44,685 nt of DNA, from positions 1-44,685 of the forward strand of contig JBAXPC010000001.1 in NCBI GenBank assembly GCA_037132395.1, written 5' to 3'. Of the stretch, positions 8,447 to 16,338 are shown piece after piece (position 1 is the stretch's first letter; every line of letters begins with the position of its first letter). This DNA is from SICB01 sp037132395 (lineage in GTDB: Bacteria > Patescibacteriota > Saccharimonadia > CAILAD01 > BJGX01). Below the pieces are notes generated by a model. It was not told the DNA's origin. It was given only the letters and a program-made list of their open reading frames with translations, and did no database searches. The position numbers and the translations under genes were made by a program.

Positions 8447-8557
8447 ATGAAGCTCAAAAGTAAAATTGCCTTGTTTGTCGCAGGGCTATTGGCCGGATGG
8501 GCATTGGCTCCCCGCCTCAGTAGTGCGGCAAATAGTTTTGCGGAGGAACTCCTGTGA
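8447..8557 (+). CDS. Membrane miniprotein 1, 36 aa
   Basis: A small ORF with an ideal ribosome site (AAAAGGAGG, 6 nt from the ATG). The product begins MKLKSKIALFVAGLLAGWAL, giving a basic N-terminus and one hydrophobic helix, then APRLSSAANSFAEELL. It resembles a signal-anchor or the start of YtxH-like proteins, but is too short to classify. Its end overlaps the next ORF by GTGA. A promoter and a terminator frame the three-ORF unit, which makes chance unlikely. Confidence 0.6.
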   Translation: MKLKSKIALFVAGLLAGWALAPRLSSAANSFAEELL

Positions 8558-8658
8558 AACCCCCAATTCATAAGTTTATACTGTTCAGCTCGGGACTAAC
8601 TATTGCCTCACTACTGGCAATAGCTGGACTCTGGATCGTCAAGAAGAAAGGAAAGTGA
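8554..8658 (+). CDS. Membrane miniprotein 2, 34 aa
   Basis: It starts at GTG (8554) overlapping the previous stop, with CGGAGGAA just upstream inside the preceding ORF. The product is KPPIHKFILFSSGL followed by TIASLLAIAGLWIV and a KKKGK tail: one membrane helix with a basic C-terminus. Its TGA overlaps the ATG of the third ORF (ATGA). Unrecognised; the coupling at both ends supports real translation. Confidence 0.6.
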   Translation: MKPPIHKFILFSSGLTIASLLAIAGLWIVKKKGK

Positions 8659-8834
8659 TGAAGACAGAACCACCAAAAGCAGTGGTAATTGCTACCTTCG
8701 GTGTGGCAACAGTCATAGTCGGGTTGCTACTGTGGGTCACAAGAGCTCCACAGATAGACACACGGAATGTTAAAAAAGCCAAAAAAAAGCTCAGGCAGCA
8801 GGCAAGCTGTGATGAGCTTTATGATGTCATTTAG
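8658..8834 (+). CDS. Membrane miniprotein 3, 58 aa
   Basis: ATG at 8658 within ATGA, preceded by GGAAAG. After MKTEPPK comes one hydrophobic helix (AVVIATFGVATVIVGLLLWV, residues 8-27), then a basic amphipathic stretch (NVKKAKKKLRQQ) and an acidic end (CDELYDVI). It is the last ORF before a strong terminator at 8849. All three products are single-pass candidates of similar length, so they may form a small membrane complex; this is inference. No homology recognised. Confidence 0.6.
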   Translation: MKTEPPKAVVIATFGVATVIVGLLLWVTRAPQIDTRNVKKAKKKLRQQASCDELYDVI

Positions 8835-8848
8835 CTCGTAATGCAATG

Positions 8849-8889
8849 GTGCCCTAGTCTTATTTTAGATTAGGGCACATTTTATTATT
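8849..8889 (+). terminator. Rho-independent terminator after the miniprotein operon
   Basis: GTGCCCTAGTCT (8849-8860) pairs with AGATTAGGGCAC (8867-8878) over 12 bp with one G-T wobble and a 6-nt loop, followed by ATTTTATTATT. It is 14 nt after the last stop codon. Confidence 0.85.
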
Positions 8890-8960
8890 GGAATATTTTT
8901 GTAGTAATAAAGTTAGTGTGTTGTTATTTGTTAAATTATAAGTATGTTCCGTTTGCTGAT

Positions 8961-10016
8961 TTAAAGATCGGCTTTTTTGGGTAGCTTTAGCTCGATATTG
9001 CCCTCGAGCTGTTTGTCGGGGGTATCGTCGATGCAAGCTACTAGCTCTTTTTTGATTAAACTTTTGTCGATGTTTTGGCCAATAAAAACAATTTCTGTGA
9101 GGGGCTTTTGGTCCCAGTTTTCCCAGACTATCTCGGGCCGTACGCCAACGAGCTGAAATATATACTTGCGGCTATGGCCCTTCAGGCCGAAGTCGATAAT
9201 GCCTTTGGCTCGGTAAACATTAGTAGGCAATTTGCGGTTGACAAAATCTTGAAACTTCATAGGGTGCAAGGGCTCGGGGCTGGTCCATGAATAACTAGTG
9301 TATTTTTCATGTAGATGATCGGAGTGGTCGATGGGGTGGTCGTCAGGGTGATTGTCGTGGTCGTCAATGCTTGCATCATGGCTGGGCAGGGATCGCGATT
9401 TGTAAAGGTCTTGGTCGAGTAGTAGCCTAATATCGATTCGGCCTTTGGTTGATTCTAGCACTCTGACTCTCGGGTTAAAGCTAGTTATCATTTGGCGGAT
9501 GTCTTTGATTTTGTCTGGCTTTACGAGGTCGACTTTATTGATTACCACAAAATCACAAAACAAAATTTGGTCGCGGGCGATATCGTGCTCGGCGGCGTTT
9601 TTTTCGATATTCTCGGCATCGATGACAGTCACGATACCATCTAGCCTGACCTTTTGGCCTAGGGTTGTACGCAAGGTCAGAGCCAAGTCGCGTGGCTCCG
9701 CCAAGCCCGAAGCCTCGATAATAATATAATCGATGTTGCTGCCCTTAAAAACAAACTGGTCGATGGCTTCCTGGAGGTCGAGTGTCTTTAAGCTGCAGCA
9801 AATACAGCCACTGGTCAGCTCGAGCTGCTTGTCGCTTTGGCTTTTAATTAATTTGCTATCGATATTGATATCGCCGAAGTCATTAACCACAACGCCAATA
9901 TTCATCCCTTCGTTGTGCGTCAAGATATAATTAAGCATGGTTGTTTTGCCGGACCCCAAGAAGCCCTGCAAAACGGTGATTGGTATTTTATTGAATTCTA
10001 TTATTGGTTTAGTCAT
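8961..10016 (-). CDS. CobW/ZNG1-type G3E GTPase metallochaperone
   Basis: A 351-residue GTPase. Walker A GFLGSGKTT is at 18-26; the family metal motif CICC is at 71-74, embedded in LTSGCICCSLKTLD; EASGLAEP follows at 101-108; and the base-specificity motif NKVD is at 160-163. Residues 213-237 form a His/Asp-rich linker with seven histidines, a common metal-binding insert. A CobW C-terminal domain follows (KFQDFVNRKLPTNVYRAKGI to the end). Members deliver zinc or other metals to client enzymes. It is divergent from a flavin reductase with only 33 nt between start codons. The client and the metal are not evident; zinc is the usual guess. Confidence 0.88.
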   Translation of the reverse strand: MTKPIIEFNKIPITVLQGFLGSGKTTMLNYILTHNEGMNIGVVVNDFGDINIDSKLIKSQSDKQLELTSGCICCSLKTLDLQEAIDQFVFKGSNIDYIIIEASGLAEPRDLALTLRTTLGQKVRLDGIVTVIDAENIEKNAAEHDIARDQILFCDFVVINKVDLVKPDKIKDIRQMITSFNPRVRVLESTKGRIDIRLLLDQDLYKSRSLPSHDASIDDHDNHPDDHPIDHSDHLHEKYTSYSWTSPEPLHPMKFQDFVNRKLPTNVYRAKGIIDFGLKGHSRKYIFQLVGVRPEIVWENWDQKPLTEIVFIGQNIDKSLIKKELVACIDDTPDKQLEGNIELKLPKKADL

Positions 10017-10020
10017 ATGG

Positions 10021-10044
10021 TGTATAATTGGATTATACAGGAGG
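10021..10044. promoter_or_regulatory. Divergent promoter dyad between cobW-like and reductase genes
   Basis: TGTATAAT (10021-10028), 3-nt spacer TGG, ATTATACA (10032-10039): a perfect 8-bp inverted repeat that places one TATAAT on each strand. The plus-strand copy serves the reductase, whose AGGAGG at 10039-10044 follows; the minus-strand copy serves the GTPase. A regulator binding the dyad would affect both genes. Confidence 0.6.
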
Positions 10045-10049
10045 CAACC

Positions 10050-10793
10050 ATGAAACTAAAATTTATTCACAAAGAAAAAATAGCCCGCGATAGCTGGGAG
10101 CTGATGTTTGAAAAGCCCGACGGCTTTGTTTATGAACCAGGGCAGTATCTAGAGATCAATCTCAAACACCCCAAAGTCGATTCGCGAGGTATTAAGCGTT
10201 GGTTTACAATGTCGAGCTCGCCGACAGAAGGCGACATAATGCTAACTACGCGCTTTGTCGATAAGCACTCGAGCTTCAAGCAAGCTTTGATTGATTTGGA
10301 GCCAGCTGATGAGATAGAGGCGATTGGCCCGCAGGGAAATTTTTTGTTGCCAAGCGACACCGACAAACCGATTGTTTGGATTGCAGGTGGGATTGGTATT
10401 ACGCCGTTTAGATCACAGCTAAAATTTTTGTTAGACAACCAACAGATCGATCGAGATATTACACTGATATATTCTAACCGTACCGAACAAGATATATGCT
10501 TTGGCGATTTGTGGTCGAGTGCAGCTAAGCAAATGCCGAAGTTTAAATTGGTGATGACTTTGGTTGATGATATTCCGGAGAGCTGGACCGGCGAAACAGG
10601 GCTGGTAGATGAAGCGATGATCGTGCGTGCAGTCGGTGCAGATAGAGCGGTCAGCTCGATGGCTTTTTACGTTTCTGGGCCCGAACCAATGGTCGAGGCC
10701 TTTGGTCCAAAGCTAGTTGCGATGGGTGTTGCTGAGGCAGACATCAAACAAGACTGGTTCCCGAATTATACCGATGAGTTTTTTAAGCTTTAG
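10050..10793 (+). CDS. FNR-family flavin oxidoreductase, 247 aa
   Basis: Ferredoxin-NADP reductase-like fold without a ferredoxin domain. The N-terminal FAD domain includes YEPGQYLEINL and the flavin motif RWFTMSSSP (R50 with T53 at the usual Ser/Thr position). The NAD(P) domain has IVWIAGGIGITPFRSQLK and the C-terminal YVSGPEPMVEAFG. The ATG at 10050 is chosen because AGGAGG stands 5 nt upstream; the frame is open further but runs into the divergent gene. It probably passes electrons between NAD(P)H and an iron-sulfur or flavin partner. The partner is not in this window. Confidence 0.8.
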   Translation: MKLKFIHKEKIARDSWELMFEKPDGFVYEPGQYLEINLKHPKVDSRGIKRWFTMSSSPTEGDIMLTTRFVDKHSSFKQALIDLEPADEIEAIGPQGNFLLPSDTDKPIVWIAGGIGITPFRSQLKFLLDNQQIDRDITLIYSNRTEQDICFGDLWSSAAKQMPKFKLVMTLVDDIPESWTGETGLVDEAMIVRAVGADRAVSSMAFYVSGPEPMVEAFGPKLVAMGVAEADIKQDWFPNYTDEFFKL

Positions 10794-10818
10794 CAGCTGC
10801 TAGATACGATAGTGCTTA

Positions 10819-10834
10819 TGTTATAATTTTATTA
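10819..10834 (+). promoter_or_regulatory. Leaderless extended -10 promoter of the sensor kinase gene
   Basis: TGT-TATAAT (TATAAT at 10822-10827) ends 7 nt before the GTG at 10835; no ribosome-binding sequence is present. A perfect 12-bp palindrome TAGCAGCTGCTA (10791-10802) lies where the -35 would be. Confidence 0.6.
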
Positions 10835-12493
10835 GTGAAAAATTCAAAATCGCATAAATATACTTATATCCAGCTAACCACAGTGACGACTGTCTTGCAC
10901 TTGTTGGCGGGTTTATTCGTAGCCTCATTGTTTTTGTTTGAGATACAGACCTCAAACAATAAGCTGCTGTGCTATATTTTGGGTGGCCTGATCATTGCTG
11001 GGCTAATATATAATTTGGCTTTTGCCAATATTCTATCTAAGCGACTTGAAGCTCTATCAAAATATTTGCAACTACTTTTTGTGTTGGTCGAGCTTCTCGC
11101 AATAGTTTATTTTACGGGCGGAATCTCATCTATCTGGTACCCAGTGCTGTTAATTATGATTATAGCTTGCTCGGTGCTGGGCTTTGGGGCTTTTTTTGCC
11201 AATGTAGCGCTAATAACGAGCGTATATGTCGGCAGCATAGTGCTTAGCCTGGCGCAAGGGCAGAGCTTGACGCAAAATTTTAATTTGTTTCCTGCTACAG
11301 TTGCTTGTTTGGTCATCTCGGCCGTCGTGGCCTATGCTAGCGACCTCTACGCTAAGGGCAATAAATCGCTTAAGCAGGCATCCTCTAGCCTCGACGGGGC
11401 TAATATGTCGGAGCGTTTGATTTTGGGCTCAATCGCTGATGCCCTAATAGGAATCGATACAGCAGGCAAAATTATTTTGATGAACGAGGCGGCTCAGACA
11501 CTGACAGGGTGGGACATGCACGATGCACTTAATTTTAATTGCAGCCAGGTATTGAAGCTAAAAGGTGCCGACGACAAAGATGTTTTGGGTGCTAATGACC
11601 CCTTCTTAGCTGTTTTGCACAGCAAGCAACCAATTCGAAGCTCTAATTACCACCTGTTGACAAAAGGTAATGAGCGACGTGACCTGTCGGTATCGATTGC
11701 ACCTACCTTTAATAGTGCTTCTGATATAAGCGGAGCGGTGGCTGTTATTGTAGACATATCTGAGCAAAAGGCCCTCGAGAGGCAAAAGGAAGAATTCGTG
11801 TCGACCGCCAGCCATGAAATGCGTACCCCGGTAGCGGCAATTGAAGGTTATATTGCGATGGCATCGAACCCGAAGTTGGCCCAGATAGACGATAAAGCTC
11901 GAGGTTTTTTAGACAAAGCCCACAGCTCTTCGGTACACCTTGGTAAGCTTTTCCAGGACCTCTTGAGTGTTAGCAAAATAGAAGATAGGGATCTGAAAGA
12001 AACCAAGGCGGTTGTTAATATCAGCGATTTGGTACTAAAGATTGCAACAGATATGCAAATTATTGCCAACAGTAAGGGTTTGCACCTGACCACTCACATC
12101 GGCGGGGCAGGTATCAAGAACCAAACAGTTATAGCGCCAACCTATAACGTTTTGGTGGATCCCGAAAAGATATCTGAGGTCGTGACGAATTTAGTTGATA
12201 ATGCTATTAAGTATACGGCTCAAGGTAGTGTAGATATCGAAATTGAAGGCGACAAAGAATCCGTTACGGTTCGGGTTCGCGATACTGGCATCGGGATATC
12301 TTCTCAGGAGCAAAAGCACCTTTTTGAAAAGTTCTATAGAGTTAATAACACTATGACCCGCGAGCACTCCGGTACTGGCTTAGGGCTATATATTGCCCGC
12401 AACCTAGTGGAGCTTTACGGCGGCAGAATATGGGTCGAGTCCGTGCTGGGCAGGGGCTCTGCTTTTGCTTTTAAATTGCCCCTGGTAAAATAA
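10835..12493 (+). CDS. Membrane sensor histidine kinase with PAS domain
   Basis: A 552-residue kinase. Residues 15-175 contain about six hydrophobic segments. A PAS domain follows (roughly 195-315: SIADALIGIDTAGKIILMNEAA and AVAVIVDISEQKALE). The HisKA motif FVSTASHEMRTP puts the phospho-acceptor at H327. The ATPase domain has N box NLVDNAIKY, G1 VRVRDTGIGIS, F box FEKFYRV and G2 GTGLGLYIARNLVE, all intact. The GTG start sits 7 nt behind an extended -10 box. The gene is followed after 54 nt by a receiver-only regulator, its likely partner. Signal and output are unknown. Confidence 0.9.
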   Translation: MKNSKSHKYTYIQLTTVTTVLHLLAGLFVASLFLFEIQTSNNKLLCYILGGLIIAGLIYNLAFANILSKRLEALSKYLQLLFVLVELLAIVYFTGGISSIWYPVLLIMIIACSVLGFGAFFANVALITSVYVGSIVLSLAQGQSLTQNFNLFPATVACLVISAVVAYASDLYAKGNKSLKQASSSLDGANMSERLILGSIADALIGIDTAGKIILMNEAAQTLTGWDMHDALNFNCSQVLKLKGADDKDVLGANDPFLAVLHSKQPIRSSNYHLLTKGNERRDLSVSIAPTFNSASDISGAVAVIVDISEQKALERQKEEFVSTASHEMRTPVAAIEGYIAMASNPKLAQIDDKARGFLDKAHSSSVHLGKLFQDLLSVSKIEDRDLKETKAVVNISDLVLKIATDMQIIANSKGLHLTTHIGGAGIKNQTVIAPTYNVLVDPEKISEVVTNLVDNAIKYTAQGSVDIEIEGDKESVTVRVRDTGIGISSQEQKHLFEKFYRVNNTMTREHSGTGLGLYIARNLVELYGGRIWVESVLGRGSAFAFKLPLVK

Positions 12494-12547
12494 TAGTTGC
12501 ATTATGAGCATAAAAAGTATTAAAATAGATTTAAGAAACGAGGAAAC

Positions 12548-13045
12548 ATGCCAAAAGTATTACTAGTTGAAGATGATATTAGCCTAAGAGATGTATATTT
12601 TGCCCGCCTGCAGGCTGAAGGCTATGAGCTTTCGGTAGCCGGAAATGGCGAGGAGGCACTAGCTATGGCTGTTAAGGTTCGGCCTGATTTGATAATACTC
12701 GATGTAATGATGCCGAGAATATCAGGCTTTGACGTATTGGATATTATCAGAACTACACCAGAGATTGCCCACACCAAAGTGATCATGATGACCGCCCTAG
12801 GTAGCGCCGCCGACAAAGAACGAGGCGAAAAGCTAGGAGTCGATAAATACCTTGTAAAATCACAGGTAACACTAGAGGATGTGGTTACGAACATCAAGAA
12901 AGTGCTAGATACCCCGGCCTCTACAGCTAACGAACCAGTGGTAGGTCAGCCGCAGCCCGCACCCGGAGTAGTCCCTGGTGCCGCTGCTACCGAACCGAAA
13001 GCTGATGATACAGCTGGCACGCCGCCTGCAAATCCGATAGTATAA
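12548..13045 (+). CDS. Receiver-only response regulator with Pro/Ala tail
   Basis: A 165-residue protein. The receiver domain occupies residues 2-120, with the acidic pair E8/D9-D10 (VEDD), phospho-acceptor D52 (LDVMMP), T82 and K104 (YLVKSQ). The remaining 45 residues are rich in Pro, Ala, Gly and Thr and look disordered. There is no DNA-binding or enzymatic output domain, so the signal is passed by protein contact, as in CheY- or Spo0F-like regulators. GAGGAAA precedes the ATG. The kinase upstream is the likely phosphodonor. Confidence 0.87.
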   Translation: MPKVLLVEDDISLRDVYFARLQAEGYELSVAGNGEEALAMAVKVRPDLIILDVMMPRISGFDVLDIIRTTPEIAHTKVIMMTALGSAADKERGEKLGVDKYLVKSQVTLEDVVTNIKKVLDTPASTANEPVVGQPQPAPGVVPGAAATEPKADDTAGTPPANPIV

Positions 13046-13066
13046 TCGATAAATAGTCCTTAGTTA

Positions 13067-13103
13067 TTGAGAGAATTCGGCATTATAAGATATAATTGTA
13101 TTT
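13067..13103 (+). promoter_or_regulatory. Leaderless promoter of aspS
   Basis: TTGAGA (13067-13072), 18-nt spacer, TATAAT (13091-13096), then 7 nt to the ATG at 13104. There is no Shine-Dalgarno, so the transcript would begin at the start codon. Confidence 0.7.
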
Positions 13104-14510
13104 ATGAAAAACAGAACAATGATAAGTCAGCTCGCTAACTTTGTTGGCGAGGAAAAAACAATAGTCGGTTGGGTCCATATTAGACGCGACCATGGCAAGC
13201 TGGCTTTTTTTGAAATCCGCGATGCCTCAGCCGTGGTGCAAGCAGTTTATTTTCGAAACGGCCAGGCCCTCGATGAAATAATTGGCGAACTCCGAACTGA
13301 ATTTGTTATTCGGATTGATGGGATTGTTAAAGCTAGACCCGAGAAAATGATTAACCCTGATCACCCCACGGGCACTATTGAATTTGAGATAAAAGATCTT
13401 GAAATCCTGAGCAAAGCCGACACACCCCCGTTTGAAATTACCGAAGCTAAGTCAAATGTCCACGAAGATATTCGAATGCGCTACCGCTACCTTGATCTGC
13501 GTCGAGCCGAGATGCAAGCCAATATTCGCTTTCGACATATTTTTATAAAAGCTATCCGTAACTACATGGATGATGCTGGCTTTGTGGAGATCGAGACCCC
13601 GATACTGACCAAGTCCTCACCTGAAGGTGCCCGCGATTTCCTGGTGCCTTCTAGAATAAGCAAGGGTAAGTTTTATGCTTTGCCGCAAGCGCCACAGCAA
13701 TTTAAGCAGCTACTGATGATTGCTGGGTTTGAGAAGTACTACCAAATTGCACGCTGCTTCAGAGACGAAGACCAGCGAGGCGACCGACAGCCCGAATTTA
13801 CCCAGCTGGACATGGAGATGAGCTTTATGAGCCAAGCGGAGATACTAGATTTTAATGAACAAATGTTCAAGGAGATTATTTCCGAATTATTGCCCAGCAA
13901 GAAACTTCCTACGAAATTTGAAGTAATAACCTATGCCGAATCAATAAAAAAATACGGCACCGACAAGCCTGACATTAGAGCAAACAAGGAGGACCCTGAC
14001 GAACTGGCCTTCTGCTGGATAGTAGACTTTCCGGTTTTCGAGAAGACTACCGAAGGGCACATAACTTTTGCTCACAATCCCTTCGCCAAACCGCTCGATG
14101 AAGATCTGAATTTATTAAGCTCTGAGAATGTCGACGACTTACTAAAAATGCGTGCACACTGCTACGATTTGGTCTTAAATGGAGTCGAAATAAGTAGCGG
14201 CAGTTTGCGTATTAACGACCCGGAAGTTCAAAAGGCGGTTTTTGAGAGGTTTGGGCTCAGCCAAAGCGAAGTAGATCAAAGGTTTGGTGACTTCTTGGAG
14301 GCCTTCAAGTATGGTGTACCGCCTCATGGTGGGTTTGCTCCAGGCCTCGATAGGCTTATAGCCGAACTGCTTGGGGAAAGCTCAATTAGAGAAGTTATTG
14401 CATTTCCAAAAACTGGCGATGCTAGAGACTTGATGTTTAAAAGTCCATCAGAAATAATCCCTGAGCAACTTATTGACCTTGGCATAAGCACCAAAAAGCA
14501 AAAGGAGTAA
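13104..14510 (+). CDS. aspS: Aspartyl-tRNA synthetase lacking the GAD insertion
   Basis: A 468-residue class IIb synthetase. It has an N-terminal OB-fold anticodon domain (about 1-105) and a catalytic core with motif 2 CFRDEDQRGDRQPEFTQLDMEMS (218-240) and motif 3 GGFAPGLDRL (410-419). Bacterial AspRS is usually near 590 residues because of a GAD domain. Here YGTDKPDIR (284-292) is joined to ELAFCWIVDFPVFE (300-313) with almost nothing between, so that domain is absent. Motif 2 and the KYGTDKPDIR segment are bacterial in type. His30 in the RRDHG loop is the residue associated with non-discriminating AspRS, which would also charge tRNA-Asn for GatCAB; this is inference. First gene of the aspS-scpA run. 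Confidence 0.92.
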   Translation: MKNRTMISQLANFVGEEKTIVGWVHIRRDHGKLAFFEIRDASAVVQAVYFRNGQALDEIIGELRTEFVIRIDGIVKARPEKMINPDHPTGTIEFEIKDLEILSKADTPPFEITEAKSNVHEDIRMRYRYLDLRRAEMQANIRFRHIFIKAIRNYMDDAGFVEIETPILTKSSPEGARDFLVPSRISKGKFYALPQAPQQFKQLLMIAGFEKYYQIARCFRDEDQRGDRQPEFTQLDMEMSFMSQAEILDFNEQMFKEIISELLPSKKLPTKFEVITYAESIKKYGTDKPDIRANKEDPDELAFCWIVDFPVFEKTTEGHITFAHNPFAKPLDEDLNLLSSENVDDLLKMRAHCYDLVLNGVEISSGSLRINDPEVQKAVFERFGLSQSEVDQRFGDFLEAFKYGVPPHGGFAPGLDRLIAELLGESSIREVIAFPKTGDARDLMFKSPSEIIPEQLIDLGISTKKQKE

Positions 14511-14514
14511 AAAG

Positions 14515-15174
14515 GTGGCTTTCGTTCTGGAACTCGAAAACTTTCAGGGCCCATTTGATGTACTCCTGGAGCTGCTTGGCAAACACCAGCTCAATATAAC
14601 CGATGTGTCGCTAGGTGAAGTTACCTCTGAATACTTAGAGTACATATCAAAAATAGATCTTGCTGTTGAAGATATGAGCTGGTTTTTATTTGTAGCGGCA
14701 AAGTTAGCCCTAGACAAGAGCCAGCTGATTTTGAGAATCGAGCCCGAGAATGATGAGATGGAAATCAACATTGCCGAATCCCTTAAAAGCTACCAGAAAA
14801 TAAAGAGCTTGGCTCTGGGCTTGTCGGTTAGATCCAAAAAACCTCTTTATAGTAGAGTTGCCCGGCCCCAAAAACATCACCGCACCTTATTGGTTAACAG
14901 GCCCGAACTGGATGTAATATTTAAAGGGCTGATGAATTATTATAAGAATTTACCTAAAACTAAAAATATCAAGTCCAATAAACTAGCTATTGAGGGTTTC
15001 AAGCGTCAGTTTTATGATCACATATCTAATATGCAGGAGTTTTCGGCTCAATCTGTACTATCCAAATCTTCATCTAGGCCGGAAGCAATTGTGTATTTTT
15101 TAACATTGCTGGAGCTTCTAAAGCAAGGCCGAATCAGCAATAGTAACCAAAAATTTTTACTGGAGGTTGTATAA
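14515..15174 (+). CDS. scpA: Segregation and condensation protein A
   Basis: A 219-residue kleisin with the ScpA N-terminus LENFQGPFDVLLELL (residues 6-20) and FLFVAAKLALDKSQLIL, the Smc-neck-binding helix region. The C-terminal winged-helix part (EAIVYFLTLLELLKQGRI) would contact the Smc head. It starts at GTG, with AAAAGGAG overlapping the aspS stop region 7 nt upstream, so it is cotranscribed with aspS. It works with ScpB (next gene, 2 nt downstream) and Smc in chromosome compaction; Smc is not in this window. Confidence 0.92.
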   Translation: MAFVLELENFQGPFDVLLELLGKHQLNITDVSLGEVTSEYLEYISKIDLAVEDMSWFLFVAAKLALDKSQLILRIEPENDEMEINIAESLKSYQKIKSLALGLSVRSKKPLYSRVARPQKHHRTLLVNRPELDVIFKGLMNYYKNLPKTKNIKSNKLAIEGFKRQFYDHISNMQEFSAQSVLSKSSSRPEAIVYFLTLLELLKQGRISNSNQKFLLEVV

Positions 15175-15176
15175 AT

Positions 15177-15656
15177 ATGGACCACCAAGCAAAACTCGTG
15201 TCATTGCTGTTTTACTCAGCAGAGCCAATCGATATAGGGCAAATCTTAAAAACTTTTGGAATTAGTAAAAACGAGCTCGAAAAACTTAAAGATTCTGCCA
15301 ATAAATCTCTAGAAGTTGTGGGCTTGATGGTTATTAGCGATAGCGACACCATGCAGCTGACAGTTCAAAGTGGGTATTCTTCGCTAATAGAAGAGTTTTA
15401 CGAGACTACTCCTCAAGAGCTATCTCAGCCGGCACTCGAAGTGTTGAGTATAATCGCCTACAAACAGCCAATTGGTAAAAGCGATATCGATGAAGTCCGA
15501 GGCGTTAGCAGCGAACAATCATTGCGTAATCTTCTCAACAAATCATTAATAAAAAAAGTTGCAAGAGGGGGCCAAACTAAATTCGTTACAACAGCCGAAT
15601 TTATGAAGCTAGTGGGTATCAGTTCTATTGTTGAGTTAGGAGATAAAAATGAATAG
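15177..15656 (+). CDS. scpB: Segregation and condensation protein B
   Basis: A 159-residue protein of two winged-helix domains: an N-terminal one (KLVSLLFYSAEPIDIGQIL) and a second with the family motif PALEVLSIIAYKQPIGKSDIDEVRGV at about residues 82-107. A short basic and hydrophobic end follows. It forms a dimer that binds ScpA. It lies 2 nt after scpA and overlaps the following pseudouridine synthase gene by 8 nt; scpA-scpB-rluB is a common order in other bacteria. Confidence 0.92.
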   Translation: MDHQAKLVSLLFYSAEPIDIGQILKTFGISKNELEKLKDSANKSLEVVGLMVISDSDTMQLTVQSGYSSLIEEFYETTPQELSQPALEVLSIIAYKQPIGKSDIDEVRGVSSEQSLRNLLNKSLIKKVARGGQTKFVTTAEFMKLVGISSIVELGDKNE

Positions 15657-16338
15657 CCCTAACCCACGACTCAACAAGTACTTGGTCGGGGTTGGTCTGG
15701 CAGAGAGTAGGCGCAAGGCCGATGAGCTAATTACTGCTGGCAGAGTTAGTATTAATGGTGCCACCGAAACAAATCTTGCCACTAGGGTTATGGACACAGA
15801 CCTTGTTTCGCTTGATGGCCAGAGCGGAACTAAACGCAAAGACATCTACATCGCCTACAACAAGCCCAGAGGGTTGGTTTGCTCGCATATCAAGCAGGGT
15901 AGTTCTAAAACAATTTTTGAAGAATTACCGATTGCTTTTGCTAATTTGAAGATTGCCGGTAGGCTCGACAAAGACAGCGAGGGGCTAATGATACTTAGTT
16001 CCGATGGAGATTTCATCAATAAAATAACTCATCCCAGCAGCAGGAAAGACAAGACTTATTTGGTATATACAAAACAAGATATTACTCAGCCAGTAGTTGC
16101 CAAGCTAAACGAGGGGGTAAAATTGGTCGATGGAGTCAGTAAGCTAAAGACTACGATCATCGGAAAGAATGCCACCAGAGTAATAATTAGTGAGGGGCGT
16201 AATCGTCAGATTAGGCGCAGTTTCGAGACGCTCGGCTTAACAGTCATAAAGCTTCAAAGAGTAAGGATTGGGCTATACTCGAACCGGCATCTGGCTCCAA
16301 AGGATTTTATATTCATAAAGCCCGAGGACGTTCTGTGA
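15649..16338 (+). CDS. rluB: RsuA/RluB-family pseudouridine synthase
   Basis: A 229-residue protein with an S4 RNA-binding domain (residues 7-54, RLNKYLVGVGLAESRRKADE and GRVSING) and a catalytic domain. The catalytic Asp is D107 in AGRLDKDSEGL, followed by HPSSRKDKTYLV and GRNRQIRRSFETLG. Members convert a uridine of 23S or 16S rRNA to pseudouridine. The RluB symbol rests on the scpAB neighbourhood and sequence type; RluE/RluF/RsuA cannot be excluded by eye. The ATG follows TTAGGAGATAAA and overlaps scpB by 8 nt. The gene overlaps the carboxypeptidase gene by 4 nt. Confidence 0.85.
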   Translation: MNSPNPRLNKYLVGVGLAESRRKADELITAGRVSINGATETNLATRVMDTDLVSLDGQSGTKRKDIYIAYNKPRGLVCSHIKQGSSKTIFEELPIAFANLKIAGRLDKDSEGLMILSSDGDFINKITHPSSRKDKTYLVYTKQDITQPVVAKLNEGVKLVDGVSKLKTTIIGKNATRVIISEGRNRQIRRSFETLGLTVIKLQRVRIGLYSNRHLAPKDFIFIKPEDVL

